NCBI GenBank assembly: GCA_900239685.1
Contig: OENT01000462.1
Span: 1-64,000, forward strand
Direction of reading: 5' to 3'
From: Rotaria macrura
Lineage: Eukaryota; Rotifera; Eurotatoria; Philodinida; Philodinidae
Length of the DNA stretch: 64,000 nucleotides
Positions 35,801 to 47,500 of the stretch are shown here, one piece after another. The translations under genes were made by a program, and so were the position numbers. The first letter of the stretch is position 1, and the number at the start of each line of letters is the position of its first letter. The notes under the pieces are model-generated. The model did not search any database, had not been told where the DNA came from, and worked only from the letters and a program-made list of their open reading frames with translations.

Positions 35801-37314
35801 AAGAACAATAGACTATGATTGAAATATTAGTAGGTAATCGTATTCACGTCTATCACGTAAATACTTTCTCTCTCTATCTGCAGATTTCGGTTTGCGATAC
35901 TATGACATATATCTAACAATATGATTCTGACATGATTCAGTTTTCATTTCGAAAGTTTTTCAATCTATAATAGCATATAGTATAACGTATGAAATATGAG
36001 AAACTTAGAGAGTATCCTGAATCAGATAAATGATTTGTACTGAGTTGAACGAATTCATAAATCTACTGGAATCTTAAAATTTGGAATCAATGCAAACAAT
36101 ACGATATACTTATTTTTATGAAAACTTTTTTACTGGCAATTTTCTCATTCTTTCTTAAGTGAAAGATATGATCAAAGGAAAGTGGATGAAATAACTCAGT
36201 CAATCTTAGATAACGTTCTTTTCTTTTTGAATCCTGTAATAAGAGTCAATCTTTTTCTCGTCCGTTGACATCATAGACAATCTCGGAAAGCCCTTAACCA
36301 GAGTGATCAATAAATGCATCTATCATGTCTAGCCCTAACACAGAGAAATATCAAGTGTTGATTCGAAACTATTTACCATGGTGCATTTCCAATAGCCATC
36401 TCAAGAAAAAATTCATTTGCTCGAATGTAATTTTTTTTCAAGACACAATTAACAACATTAATCAATGATTCAAGTATATCATCTTGTAATGTATTTGATT
36501 TTAATTTTCGAAATAATGGTTTCATATATCCGCATGTTTGTGAATGTAATGCTGTTTCAATTTTACCCTGTACAGATTTTTTCTCATCTAACTCTCGATC
36601 ATTTAATTCTTGTGACCATCTTTTTAGGATAAATTTAAAATAATTCAATACAACTTGACAATCATAGGCTCGATTGCCTTTACGTGTTGTTTTTATTTGT
36701 TCAATTATGTCCGGCAAGTCATAGCCACTTTCTTCCTTAACTTCTTCAGTTTGATTTGGTATTGGTGGTCCCATTTCTTGTTCGTCGTCTTTTTCTTCGG
36801 TATTTGTTTCTAACCGTGATGGATTGTCAGCATGCAGTATTACAGCTAAATATTCACGATCGATTTTATCCATAGCTGTAAAAGACAGAAAATTCTTATT
36901 CATGGTCTATATAAATAGTGTCAACATACCAGCTTTAAAATCATTTCGTTGTCCTTTAAGTTCAGGCTCTGTTATTTCTAATAATCTCAATCGTCGATAC
37001 GAATCAACATCTGTTTCACCAAAAAGACGTGTCGGCTGATTACGCTCACGTAATTTTTTGATAACATCCGTTCTTAGTGGCAATTGAAATTTTTCATTCA
37101 ATATTGCTTGTTTTTCACTTGCATCTTCGGTTAAACATGATGCTTTATCTGAATTCAAATTTGATTTTGCATAATATTTCTTCCAATACTCTTCTTCATG
37201 TTTCGCTTCGAGATCGCCGCGACGAAAGAATTTTTTTTCAGGTAATAAAACATTCATAGACTCGACATTTTTACGTTTGCGTTCGATTTCTGCTTTTAAT
37301 GATGCAAGATCCAT
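32853..37314 (-). CDS. PRPF18: Pre-mRNA-splicing factor 18 (PRPF18)
   Basis: PRPF18 acts in the second catalytic step of splicing. Exons are 37314-36930, 36875-36377 and 33081-32853, giving 370 aa (human about 342). The N-terminus is a Lys/Arg/Glu-rich helix ([16 protein letters not shown]), then [18 protein letters not shown], the region that follows it in the family. The Prp18 core begins near residue 190 and includes [22 protein letters not shown] and [17 protein letters not shown], followed by [20 protein letters not shown]. The [17 protein letters not shown] split by the last intron restores W-P exactly, which fixes that join. The last intron is 3,295 nt and holds a 596-bp foldback. After the conserved end (PSRCVDY) a 15-residue extension [15 protein letters not shown] is present. 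The gene is divergent from the TOCA gene and convergent with the Gly-rich gene. Confidence 0.94.
34454..35049. repeat. 596-bp foldback in the PRPF18 intron, ~210-bp inverted arms
   Basis: The left arm 34454-34665 and right arm 34841-35049 are reverse complements over almost their whole length with roughly 85-90 percent identity by eye. Examples are TATTTGCATTATTTAGCTCC and CTTCCTTAAGAATATCAGA on the left and their complements on the right. A 175-bp spacer (34666-34840) lies between. Termini resemble CTT(CTA)ACGAG. There is no coding capacity. It is best read as a non-autonomous foldback or MITE-type insertion; transcribed as part of the intron it would form a long hairpin. Confidence 0.85.
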
Positions 37315-38733
37315 TTTGTCTTCTGTGCTTGAAATAAGTAATCAATGAAATATTTAGTTACTTCGTAAATAAATAGATATGTGTAATCTATGAATGAATG
37401 AATATATGCACGACATTATTGGTTAGAATAGAGGACGCCATATGTAAATACAAATAAAATGATCTTTTCTCTATCTAATTTTAATTCTGGGTTTGTTTTT
37501 CTAATACAAATTGTTCTTCTGTTGATTTATGTTTCTTCCATAGAATAAGCATAATTCTTTTTCCAACTACAAAGACTAATGTTCAACGGATATGGCGACA
37601 TCAGATGAAACTTGTATGAGTCATCATTAAATTGAACTTGAATAAGAAAAAAAAGGAGAGAAAGAGCGAACGGACATCTTCGTTGTTTTTCGGATTTTTT
37701 CATTCCTTTGGAAAGTCGAGTTTATTGTAGCATATAGAAAAATAGTTTCCTACTTAAAGATTCTAGTCGTCTTCTGTTTCATTTTTCGGTTTCGTTACAA
37801 AAAAATTTAATCATGAGAGATGGTATTCCCTCGTGTATGAAAACTATTCGATATTGTTGAAGAAGAAAAATAGATACATTCGTGTGTCAGAAGAAAAATA
37901 CTACGATGTAGATTACGATGCTAGACATACATTCTTCCTTTTTTTTCATTTATTCCTATTCCTTTTTGTTTGCCTGTCCTTGATAAACTGCTGGCAGTAA
38001 AATCAAGTGTGATGCATTCTTTCTGATTATTTTTCCCCGTGTGATTGAGAACATTAACATTAGAAAAAAATGTTTATTATATATTTTTTGTTGCTTTTGA
38101 TGTGATTAAGGCTAAGCTATTCATTAAATCATCTGTCTGATGACACGCAAAGTTTTATCACCTCATATTGTCTGTCTTTTCCCTCTTATTGTCTTCAACG
38201 AAATGTTGTTTGTTTAACGCGGTTGTAGTGCGACGCCGGCGTCTTATATTTGTTCATATAGTCCCATGTTCTCTGTCCCTTGTCATCACCTTGTTTAACC
38301 TTCATCTTGACCGATATCTCTTCTCTTTCTTTCGTTCGTTCTTTGCATAGCTCAGTCTTAACATTTTTCGTCATTCAGGAGTTTTTTTCTTCTTCTAATT
38401 TCTATTGTGATAAACGTGCGTGCAATAAAATGATTTTTTGTTTTGATTGATTGATGAGTTCGACGATAGTAATATGGAGAACAAAACGATTTATGGTTAG
38501 TATGTTACGTGATCTATTGTCACTAATAGGAGCGAGTAAACAATTATTTCGTCTTTTCTTTTCTCTTCGTTCATGGCTTATCTTACAACTATCAACAATG
38601 GAGATGAACGATATTCACAGGTGAATATAGCAAGGTTATATTGATATTCGTTTTATTTCTTTTCAGATGATTGTGTAAGCGAATCTCACATAAATCTAGA
38701 CACAAAAAGAATATATAACTAAATAAAAGAAGA
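37315..38733. other. Divergent intergenic region between PRPF18 and the TOCA gene
   Basis: About 1.4 kb between opposing start codons. It should include both promoters and possibly untranslated exons. The plus-strand open frame 38168-38350 is T/C-rich low complexity and is not supported as a gene. Confidence 0.5.
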
Positions 38734-41700
38734 ATGAACCGAAGTTGGGGTGTCGAACTTTGGGTATGTATTTATATGCGTACAGATTTTAATTGGTTTC
38801 ATTTACATCGTCTTTGTGTTCTAGGATCAATTTGATAATGTTGCTAAATATGCTGAGAAAAGTGTACAATTTTGTGAAAAATATGAATCATTTCTTAAAG
38901 ATCGTTGTATAGTTGAAGATGAATATGCTAAAGCATTAAAAAAACTAACTAAAACTTACACACCAAAACTCAAAGAACAAGAAGAATTTTACAATAAGTA
39001 TGTTCCATTGATGAATAAATACATCGGTTAATTTTGTTTGCAATTTTTATCAAATAGATTTACATATACGATTGCATTTTGTTCAACACTCAAAGAGTTA
39101 CAAGATTTAGCTTCACAACATGAACTAATAGCTGAAAACATTCGCGAACGTTCAATAAAACAAATACAAATAACAGTAAAAGAATGCCGCGAGCAGCGTA
39201 AAAAATGTTTGGATGAATATGCAAAAATAAAACGTCAACTTGATAAACAACATGAATTAATGATCAAAGTATGTTAGTCATATGAATCCAAAGGAAAAAA
39301 AGCCAAACAAACTTATCGAAATGAAAACAAGTGTCGTGTAAATGTCATGCCGTTAGTGAATAACATCATAAAACATAACTGTCGTCCAAAATAAATTTAC
39401 ATTTACCCACATTAATAATCAGTAGAATTCTCAAGAGATTCAACCGTTATTGATTACTCATCAATGATGAGTAATCAATAATTTAAATGCTTTGATAGTT
39501 TCGAATAAATAAATAGTTTTTATATGAACGATTCGATGAGATAAGATCACCACAATTAGTAGAACAAAAACAGAATTTTTTAGTTACTTGAATAATAGAG
39601 TTAATTTTTAGTTTTGTTTATTGTTCTCACTAAAAGAAGATTATTATGAACAATTACTAAATAGATCTAGCAATCTTAGTTCGATGAGAATAGATTGTGT
39701 TTAAAAATGGTTTCATTTAAACTATTGTTGATTACATTCGAATACTAGATGAAACAATCTTTGGGTGTTCAATGATGAAATGAGAGATGTTCGGGGGGTA
39801 ATCCTAGTTGATAGAGTAGAGTAAGGATTAGACAGTTTCTCTCAGTCATAGAACAGTATACGAAGAAATGTTACTTTTGAATGTCGATCACGTGATACTA
39901 TATATCATCAATCATTACCATTAAAATCTTTCGACTAGAGTAAGATTAAAGGACAGTGAAATTAGAACTTCGCAGAATATATTAGGTCAACAATTACGAT
40001 AGAGTTACAGTAGATCTCATGTCCTAAAGTGTGATTAATGAATTGATTTGAGTTAAATTGTCTTAACTACTTCTTGTAAAAGTAGTCTATGATTATAAGT
40101 ATCAAAACTTACACATAAATGAATTGTTGATACATGCTGTTTGAACTATGTAGCTGCTAAATCATGGCTGATCTTTTCCAGTATATGATTAAGTTCAAAA
40201 GATATTTTTTTCATTTGAGCACAAATTTTGACAAACGTTTGCCCCGTATATTGCTCGATAAAATAATGAAGTAATCATTTCTTTATGATCTGATTAAAAA
40301 CAAATTACTGCAAGAAAGATATAAATAAAAATATGATATGAACCGACGTTTTTGTAATCTTGATATTATATAACTCGGCACGTAGATTAATGAAGTTTAT
40401 TTTATTTGAAAATCAATCCTTTAAAATTCTTATTACAAAACTACGAGTATAGGATTTCATTACAATCGATTTTGTTTGTTTTCCGTTTCTTAGTCCCTAA
40501 GAAAATATGAAGAATGTCATGACTCAGCACGTCGAGCTAAAGAAAGTTATGAAAAAGCTCATGAAGATCTGGATTTATCTCGAGCACAATTAGAAAAAGC
40601 TCGTGACACAATGACGTCAAAATCAAAAATATGTGATGATGCACATACAAATTATTCATCTCAAGTTTCGTTATTTAATGACACACAGCGTTCATTTTAT
40701 GAAAGACAATTGCCAAGTATTTTATCTGATTTGCAACAACTCGATGGTAAACGTTCCGATGAACTCAAAGATGTTTATATTAAATTTATTCAATCACATG
40801 CGGAAGTTTTACCACGTATACAACGATGTTTAGAAGAAATGACGAAACAAACTGAACAATTAAATGCGAATACTGATGCACAAGTTGTTGTTGAAGAATA
40901 TAAATCGGGTTATGCCATACCAGATGATGAAAAAGAGGTAAGTAATTTAAATTATGACATGATGTATTCATTATAATTATTCGATAGATCGATTTAAATG
41001 CTAGTGATCTTCCATCAATGCTATTAAATGGAAGTAATAATGGACAAGATCAACAAATATATAATATAACTTTACTCAATCATCATCATACACCAGGAGA
41101 ATTAGCACGATCGAATACATTGAGAAGTTCGGGTAGTGATCATAGTAGTCATAATGGTGTGGCAACCATATATGCAGTTGGTAATGCTAGTGGTCATGTA
41201 AATGGGACGCAAACATTGATGACGACACCAGCTATGGGTCCAAGAAAAAGTGGAGGAAATAAAAGTGGTGGAACAGCGAGTACAATTCGAAAAATATTTG
41301 GAAGTTCATCACATAGAAAAGTAAGTGAATAGACAGTGATTGCTATTATAAGATAGGATCTATTACATTGTTGTATGGTCAACTATAATATGTATTATGT
41401 ATATATTTCTTCTATCTCTTATAGACGTTATTGGTATGTAGAAGAAAAAGAATGATTTGAATGTAGAATGTAATCGCATTAGTAGAATCAGAAGAGAAAC
41501 AGATAGAATCTTGCATGTATTGTCAAGAAGAATACGTCTTGTTATTTTTACGGAAAAATTTCTTAACAATGAAAAAAAAAGCTTAAATTTGCATTGATAG
41601 AAATTAAGAAATGAACTTATTATTCTTTTTTTTTAATCCATATCTATATATTTGTTCTAGCCGTCAAATAATGGTAATCTAAATGTTACAACAGTTAATA

Positions 41701-43721
41701 CACCATATAGTACACTACCACCTGCACAACGTTTAAAAAAATTTCAAGAACAAATAATGAATTGTAAAAGTGAACTAGAGAAAAAACAAAAAGCCAAGTA
41801 AAAACCAATGACATATTCACAATGTTATTATTTTTCTCACATTTTGACAAAAATTCTATTTATTTTTCAGGGAAGGTCTAACAAAAATGAAGATTGTTTT
41901 TCAAGAAAATCCTAAATTTGGTGATGAACAAGATGTTACCCAACAAATAATTGCCATTGATGAACATATTGAGAAATTGATAGCAGAAATAAAACGATTT
42001 GAAGTAGTAGACGAAAAACAACAAGTTCCCTCATTTTTTTTTAATTTTAAATATTTACTTTGCTTCTCAGTCGTACATAGCCGAAATCGAACGAACCCGC
42101 GCGCCGACACAATCCGAATATGATTCAACATCGCATCTACGAACAAATTACGGTTCTGATCAATCAATAAGTAACAATAATAATTCACAGCCGGGTACAC
42201 CATCACAAAATCGAAGGTATCAAAAAAGAAGTAGAAAATCAGTTTTTTGATAGCCATTCTTCACTCATTTGTAAAACGGCTTTAATCTCATGCATAAACC
42301 TTATTAGTTTCCTATATTTTCGTCATCACCATTCATCACAATTTAATAATAAATTGATGAATATCAATCGACGTTGGTCGGCAACGGTTTGGTTAGCAAA
42401 ATATATGAATATACACATTTAACTATAATATACTATGTAGCGAAAAACATTTCTTGAGCACCCAATAGTAAAAATCGAAATGCATGAAGATACACAAAAA
42501 AGTTCATGTCTCTTCGTCTTCTTCTTCTTCTTCTTTCTGTTGTCATAATAATTCTAAATACCATGTATGTTATACTATGAAGCCCATTTACCATATTATT
42601 TATAAACCGTTAAGGTTGTTCATAGAGTAATCTTAGTCTAGCATGTAAAATCCTTCTTGCTTATTTATCAAAAAACAAATGATATATTTTAGTTTTTATC
42701 GTTTAATCAAATGGTATTTTTCGACCTTTTAGTCCACCAGATATTCCAGAACATGTAACGCCAACGCATGATTTTCACCGATTACCAACAGTTACGTCAA
42801 TGACATTGAATCAAAATGATACAACAGCAAAACTGTCGACACACACATTAAATAACGATGAACATAATGGATCATTTGAAGATGAAGATATTGATGATGA
42901 ACAGATAGACAGTGTCGATCATCCGAATAGTCAATATCAACAACAATTCAATGGTGGAACAAGTGTGAAAGCTTGTGCACTCTATGATTTTAATGGTAAG
43001 GAAAAGCTTACCGTGAACGTTTATTAATTTTTACGATGAATATTAAGAATTGATAATTTCTCAATATTTATTTAACAAAACAAAAATTTTTATATTCATA
43101 ATTCTTCAAAAACAAATGCCAACTCCCTTTCAATGCTAGATATTGTCTATGATTGAAATCTAAGTTTTCGTTTTTATTTCGTTCAGTCTCTTCTTCCGTT
43201 GTCAAGCGTTACGATAGAAAAAAATCAGGCTTCTGCCGCCATGTGTGAATGTTATAGAAACATAGCTAAATGACATCTAAACATGGTTGCTAGGAGAACA
43301 AAGCCTTAAAGATCTCGACGTAAAGGAGAATAGGAGTTTGTACGGAAAAAAATTCTTTCAGTTTTGCTAGTAGGATATATAAAATTCATAAAAATCATAG
43401 CAGCAGAAATCTAGTCTTTTTCAACGGATATTTTTTCATTTTGAAAAGATTCTATAGAAAAAAAATTATAACTACAATACATTGATTTTTGTTTTTTTCT
43501 TCTTCTTCTCAGGTCATGGTATCAATGGCTGTCAATATGTGAATGCAGCATCAATATACGTTGGTGAATATGTCGATATATTGGAAGATGATCAAGGTGA
43601 TGGGTGGACACGTATACAAAAGCATGATGGTTCAACTGGTTTTGTTCCATCATCATATCTTCGTATTGATTCTCAACAACATAACACATCATTAACTCAA
43701 ATAGATTCCGGCCGTTTTTGA
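38734..43721 (+). CDS. TOCA/CIP4/FBP17-type F-BAR, HR1 and SH3 protein
   Basis: This family links membrane curvature to CDC42- and WASP-driven actin assembly at sites of endocytosis. Ten exons (38734-38763, 38825-38997, 39058-39268, 40494-40937, 40988-41320, 41661-41797, 41871-42024, 42071-42216, 42733-42995, 43513-43721) give 699 aa. The F-BAR domain fills about residues 1-286, starting SWGVELWDQFDN and ending with EEYKSGYAIPDD, both typical. After a low-complexity linker the HR1 coiled-coil, known to bind CDC42 in this family, is at about 410-495 (LPPAQRLKKFQEQI ... DEHIEKLIAEIKRFE). The C-terminal SH3 begins CALYDFNG near residue 620 and contains GDGWTRIQ and GFVPSSYL. Three members exist in vertebrates (TRIP10, FNBP1, FNBP1L); which one is orthologous cannot be told, so no symbol is given. 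Introns include a 1,225-nt intron 3. NUP98 begins 0.85 kb downstream. Confidence 0.94.
39447..39481. repeat. Perfect 17-bp palindrome in the TOCA gene intron
   Basis: TTATTGATTACTCATCA is followed by one A and its exact reverse complement. It could be a fragment of an inverted-repeat element or a binding site; no function can be assigned. Confidence 0.8.
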
Positions 43722-43786
43722 AAACAAAAAAAGAATTTTTCTTCTTTCGATTTTTTGTATCTTTCGTTCCTCTGTTTTTCTACATA

Positions 43787-43830
<44 letters not shown>

Positions 43831-44574
43831 TACATACACACACATACAGCTCACCTATGTATCCCAGTTGACTAAAATCAAGAAAAAAAAGCCTCAATAT
43901 ATATATAATTGTATGTGTGCTCAATTTTTTTGTTTGTCTTTTGTGTTTATTTACTGTTCTATTTGATCAAATAGCCCGTTCCCCTAGTCAAATACTGTTC
44001 AAAAATATTGAAAGATTTCAAAAACTCCAAATATGAATGTGTTTGTTTAAGGGCTGTCAGATACGACCACATAATACGTACAGAATGAGCGAATGCATTT
44101 TTTCTTCTTGTACATGTTTATTGCTATTTATATATATATATATATACACATATATGCGACATATATACGTTTTGCTTTTTTTGTCATCTTAAATGAACAG
44201 TAAAAAAATAAGACAAGCATAAAAATCAATAAAAATCAATTAAAAAGCTTTATGTTCACTTCTCCTGTTTTTCTTTTGTACTTCCTATGTAACATCGGAT
44301 TGAGTATTAGAATTAGGTATATATTGATTATAAATTACAATAGTTGTGTCTCTGGGCGTGTATATCTATTGTATCTGCTCTATTCATTTATTATCTATTT
44401 CTTCTTCTGTATACACGTCATCTCTCGTTCATTCTTTTTTTTATCTTGAATCAAAAGAAACAAAACAATAAATCCAACTAACAAACAATAAAATGATTTA
44501 AAATTCCAACAATCTTTTTATTCCTTCTTGCTTATAGATTATTTTTTCGAATAGAAGCAAGTATATAAATCACC
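43722..44574. other. Intergenic region between TOCA and NUP98
   Basis: Contains the TA repeats described separately and AATAAAA-type signals near 44228 that could end the TOCA transcript. Just before the NUP98 ATG there is an acceptor-like CTTATAG (about 44537), suggesting a 5' UTR intron or trans-splice site. No additional gene. Confidence 0.5.
43788..43828. repeat. (TA)n microsatellite
   Basis: About 20 TA units in the 3' flank of the TOCA gene. Two shorter (TA)n runs occur near 44128-44146 and 50333-50374. Confidence 0.9.
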
Positions 44575-47500
44575 ATGTTTACTTTTGGTTCCCCAACAAC
44601 AACACCAGCAGCAGCAACACCAGCAAGTAATACGAGTCTTTTCGGTACATTGACACCGGTGAATCAAAATCGAACAAGTGGTTCATTGTTTGGTAATACA
44701 ACAACAACACAGCCTAGTACACTGACATCAACACCATTTGCAACAAGTATATTTGGTAATAAGATTAAGAACTTTTAAGAAAGTGTGAAACAAAACGTTC
44801 CTTTATTTGTTGTACTCGATTGTAGATTCATACTTTCATTAGGGAGTATAGGTGAAAATTTCATGAAAACATTTTTTTTCAAGTTTTTTTCATCTACAAT
44901 TAAAAACGATAAACACGATGTAACTATTCTCATTTATCATTGTCTGATTCAATCCTTCTGAGGTATCATAAAAGAAAAGTTCAAATACCAAGTCATACAG
45001 AATATTTGAGAAAAATACTATCAATCTGCTGATGGTTCAACTGCCGATTAAATTAGATCGATTGAATGCAATCTAAAAGTGAAACAACAAATATTTTATT
45101 CATACAGGAGTTTTGATTAAGATACATTAACATTCGGCAATATTCTTTATTTGTTTGATGAGATTGAGTGTTTCTTAATTTCTATCTATATTTCAAATCA
45201 AACTTAGCTTATAATGAAATACGCCCTTATCGATCGAATTGTATCAGTGAATTCAAGTAAAAACCGAATCGATATTTCAACGAATTTATCATAATAATAC
45301 TAAAAATAAGACTCAGCAAACATTTACAACCTTTTCTATTGCAATGGCCTTTAGTCATGATACGTAATCTTTGGTATGTTTGTGCACTCTTTTGAGTCAG
45401 GACTCCTTGAGTCATGAGCATGGGATGCTTGACTCAGGAGTCTTGACTCACTTAGAACTATATATGCCAATGTTTCTTTTCGAATATGTGTGTGTCTTCC
45501 CTTCTTCATCATCTTGGTACTCCCTGCTTAGTTTATATTCCGTTTAAACACATTTCCTGGATTTATAACATCTATACTTTTGTATCGAAAAATTCAATTG
45601 TTTTGAAAACAATGATTGAAATAAAAGGAAACATTTTCTAAAAATGCACATAAAACGTTATGTCAAACATAGTGGAAATTAATAGTCCTTAAGAAATTTT
45701 TTAGTCACCAGTCAAAATATAAATGTAGCAATATCTAAAGAATTTACTGTTCTTACGCATGAGAGCGATGAATCGTTCAGTGCTTTAAGACTCCTGGTAC
45801 GTTCTATATCATAATGAGATATTATTGAGATATATCTATTATTGGAAGGAGAACAATCATTGTGCGTGTTCGAATCGCTTATGTCATATATTTATGATTT
45901 TGCTAGATCATCCTACTGTAAATTATTTATTGAAATGAAAATATACTGTGTTTATTTTTTTCTTGTAGGAGGAACTAGTCCTTCTACAACAACTCTTCAA
46001 GTTCCACAAACTGGGACGGGTACGATACATAAATTTGATGCTTTGGCCGGTGTAGATAAAATAAATCGAAATGGTGTTCAAACACAAATTCGTACAAAAA
46101 TTTTCAATATATGTTCTATGTCAGTCTATGAAAAGAAGTCCATGGAGGTGAACTAAAAAATAAAGCTATCATTTTTTTTTCTTCACATATATTTTATGTA
46201 TATATTTTCGACTTCAGGAACTCCGATTAGAAGATTATATGGAGAATCGAAAATTTGCATCGACAACCACTAGTTTATTTCCATCAACATCAAATACAAC
46301 ATCGCTGTTTGGTGGACCAACAACAGCGACAAGTACGATGAATCGTAAAATAGAAGCAGTCCATTAAAATAAATAATTGCATCGTTGTTTTTGTTTATAT
46401 TTATTAATAGCTACAACAACTACAACAAGTCTTTTTGGTACCAATGCGACAACAACATCAACAGCATTCAACTCATCGCTATTTGGGAATAAGCCTGGCG
46501 TAACTACAGCATCAACATTAGTATGTCAGAAAATGGAAAAGATATCTAAAATATAAAGTTGTTTTATTTAGCCATTTTCATTTGGTTCAGCAACAACAAC
46601 AACATCACCATTTGCCTTTGGCTCATCAACATCAACGACAGCTAATCCAGTGAGTATTCACAAATCAAAGAAAAATAATTAATGATCATTGAAATTTCCT
46701 GTCAGACTGCTCCCTTTGGTACTACGGCAGCAGTTTCGGGGGCTGCTACATCCGCATCACCGTTCATGTTCGGAAGTAGTCAAGCTCCAGCAACAATAAC
46801 AACGGCACCAACGTTTAGTTTTGGTATTGACTGATTTGGGCAATCTAACAATATTCATATTTATTTATTTTCTTAGGCAGTACGAATTCTTTGTTTCCGA
46901 CAGCTACAACAACAGCCGGCTCATCATTCGGCTTTCAAGTATCAAAACCAACAACGACCAACACTTTTTCATTTACTCCAGCAACTGCAGCATCAACAGC
47001 AACTACATTTAATCTTTTTCCAACAACAAACACAACAAATACAGCTCGTAAATTTTCTTGAGTGAAATTAATATTCGGTTTTCAAATAGAATTTTCTTTT
47101 TTCATAGCTACTTTATTTACAGCATCGAACCAACCAATAATGACACCAACAATATTGAATACACAATCATCTGTCGACACACGAACACATTTACAATTAT
47201 TTCAAACAATGCTCAATATACAGCCATTTAATAATGAACTTGGCTTTCTTGCTCGAAACATAAAAGTAACAATTGCATTTCATCACGATTTTATTCCATT
47301 TAGAATAAAGAACAATTTTACATTGACAAAAAATAAAACATAATCATTTCATGATAATATCCATTTATTTTTCTTAATATAAATATCCAACTGAGTCACC
47401 AATCAAGACATACACTGTCTGCTTTGCGCGAGAAAAGAAAAACAAGCATCTCAACTTTTTACTTTCTTCTTTAGTTGAGTTTAGTTGAGACAAGAAGACG

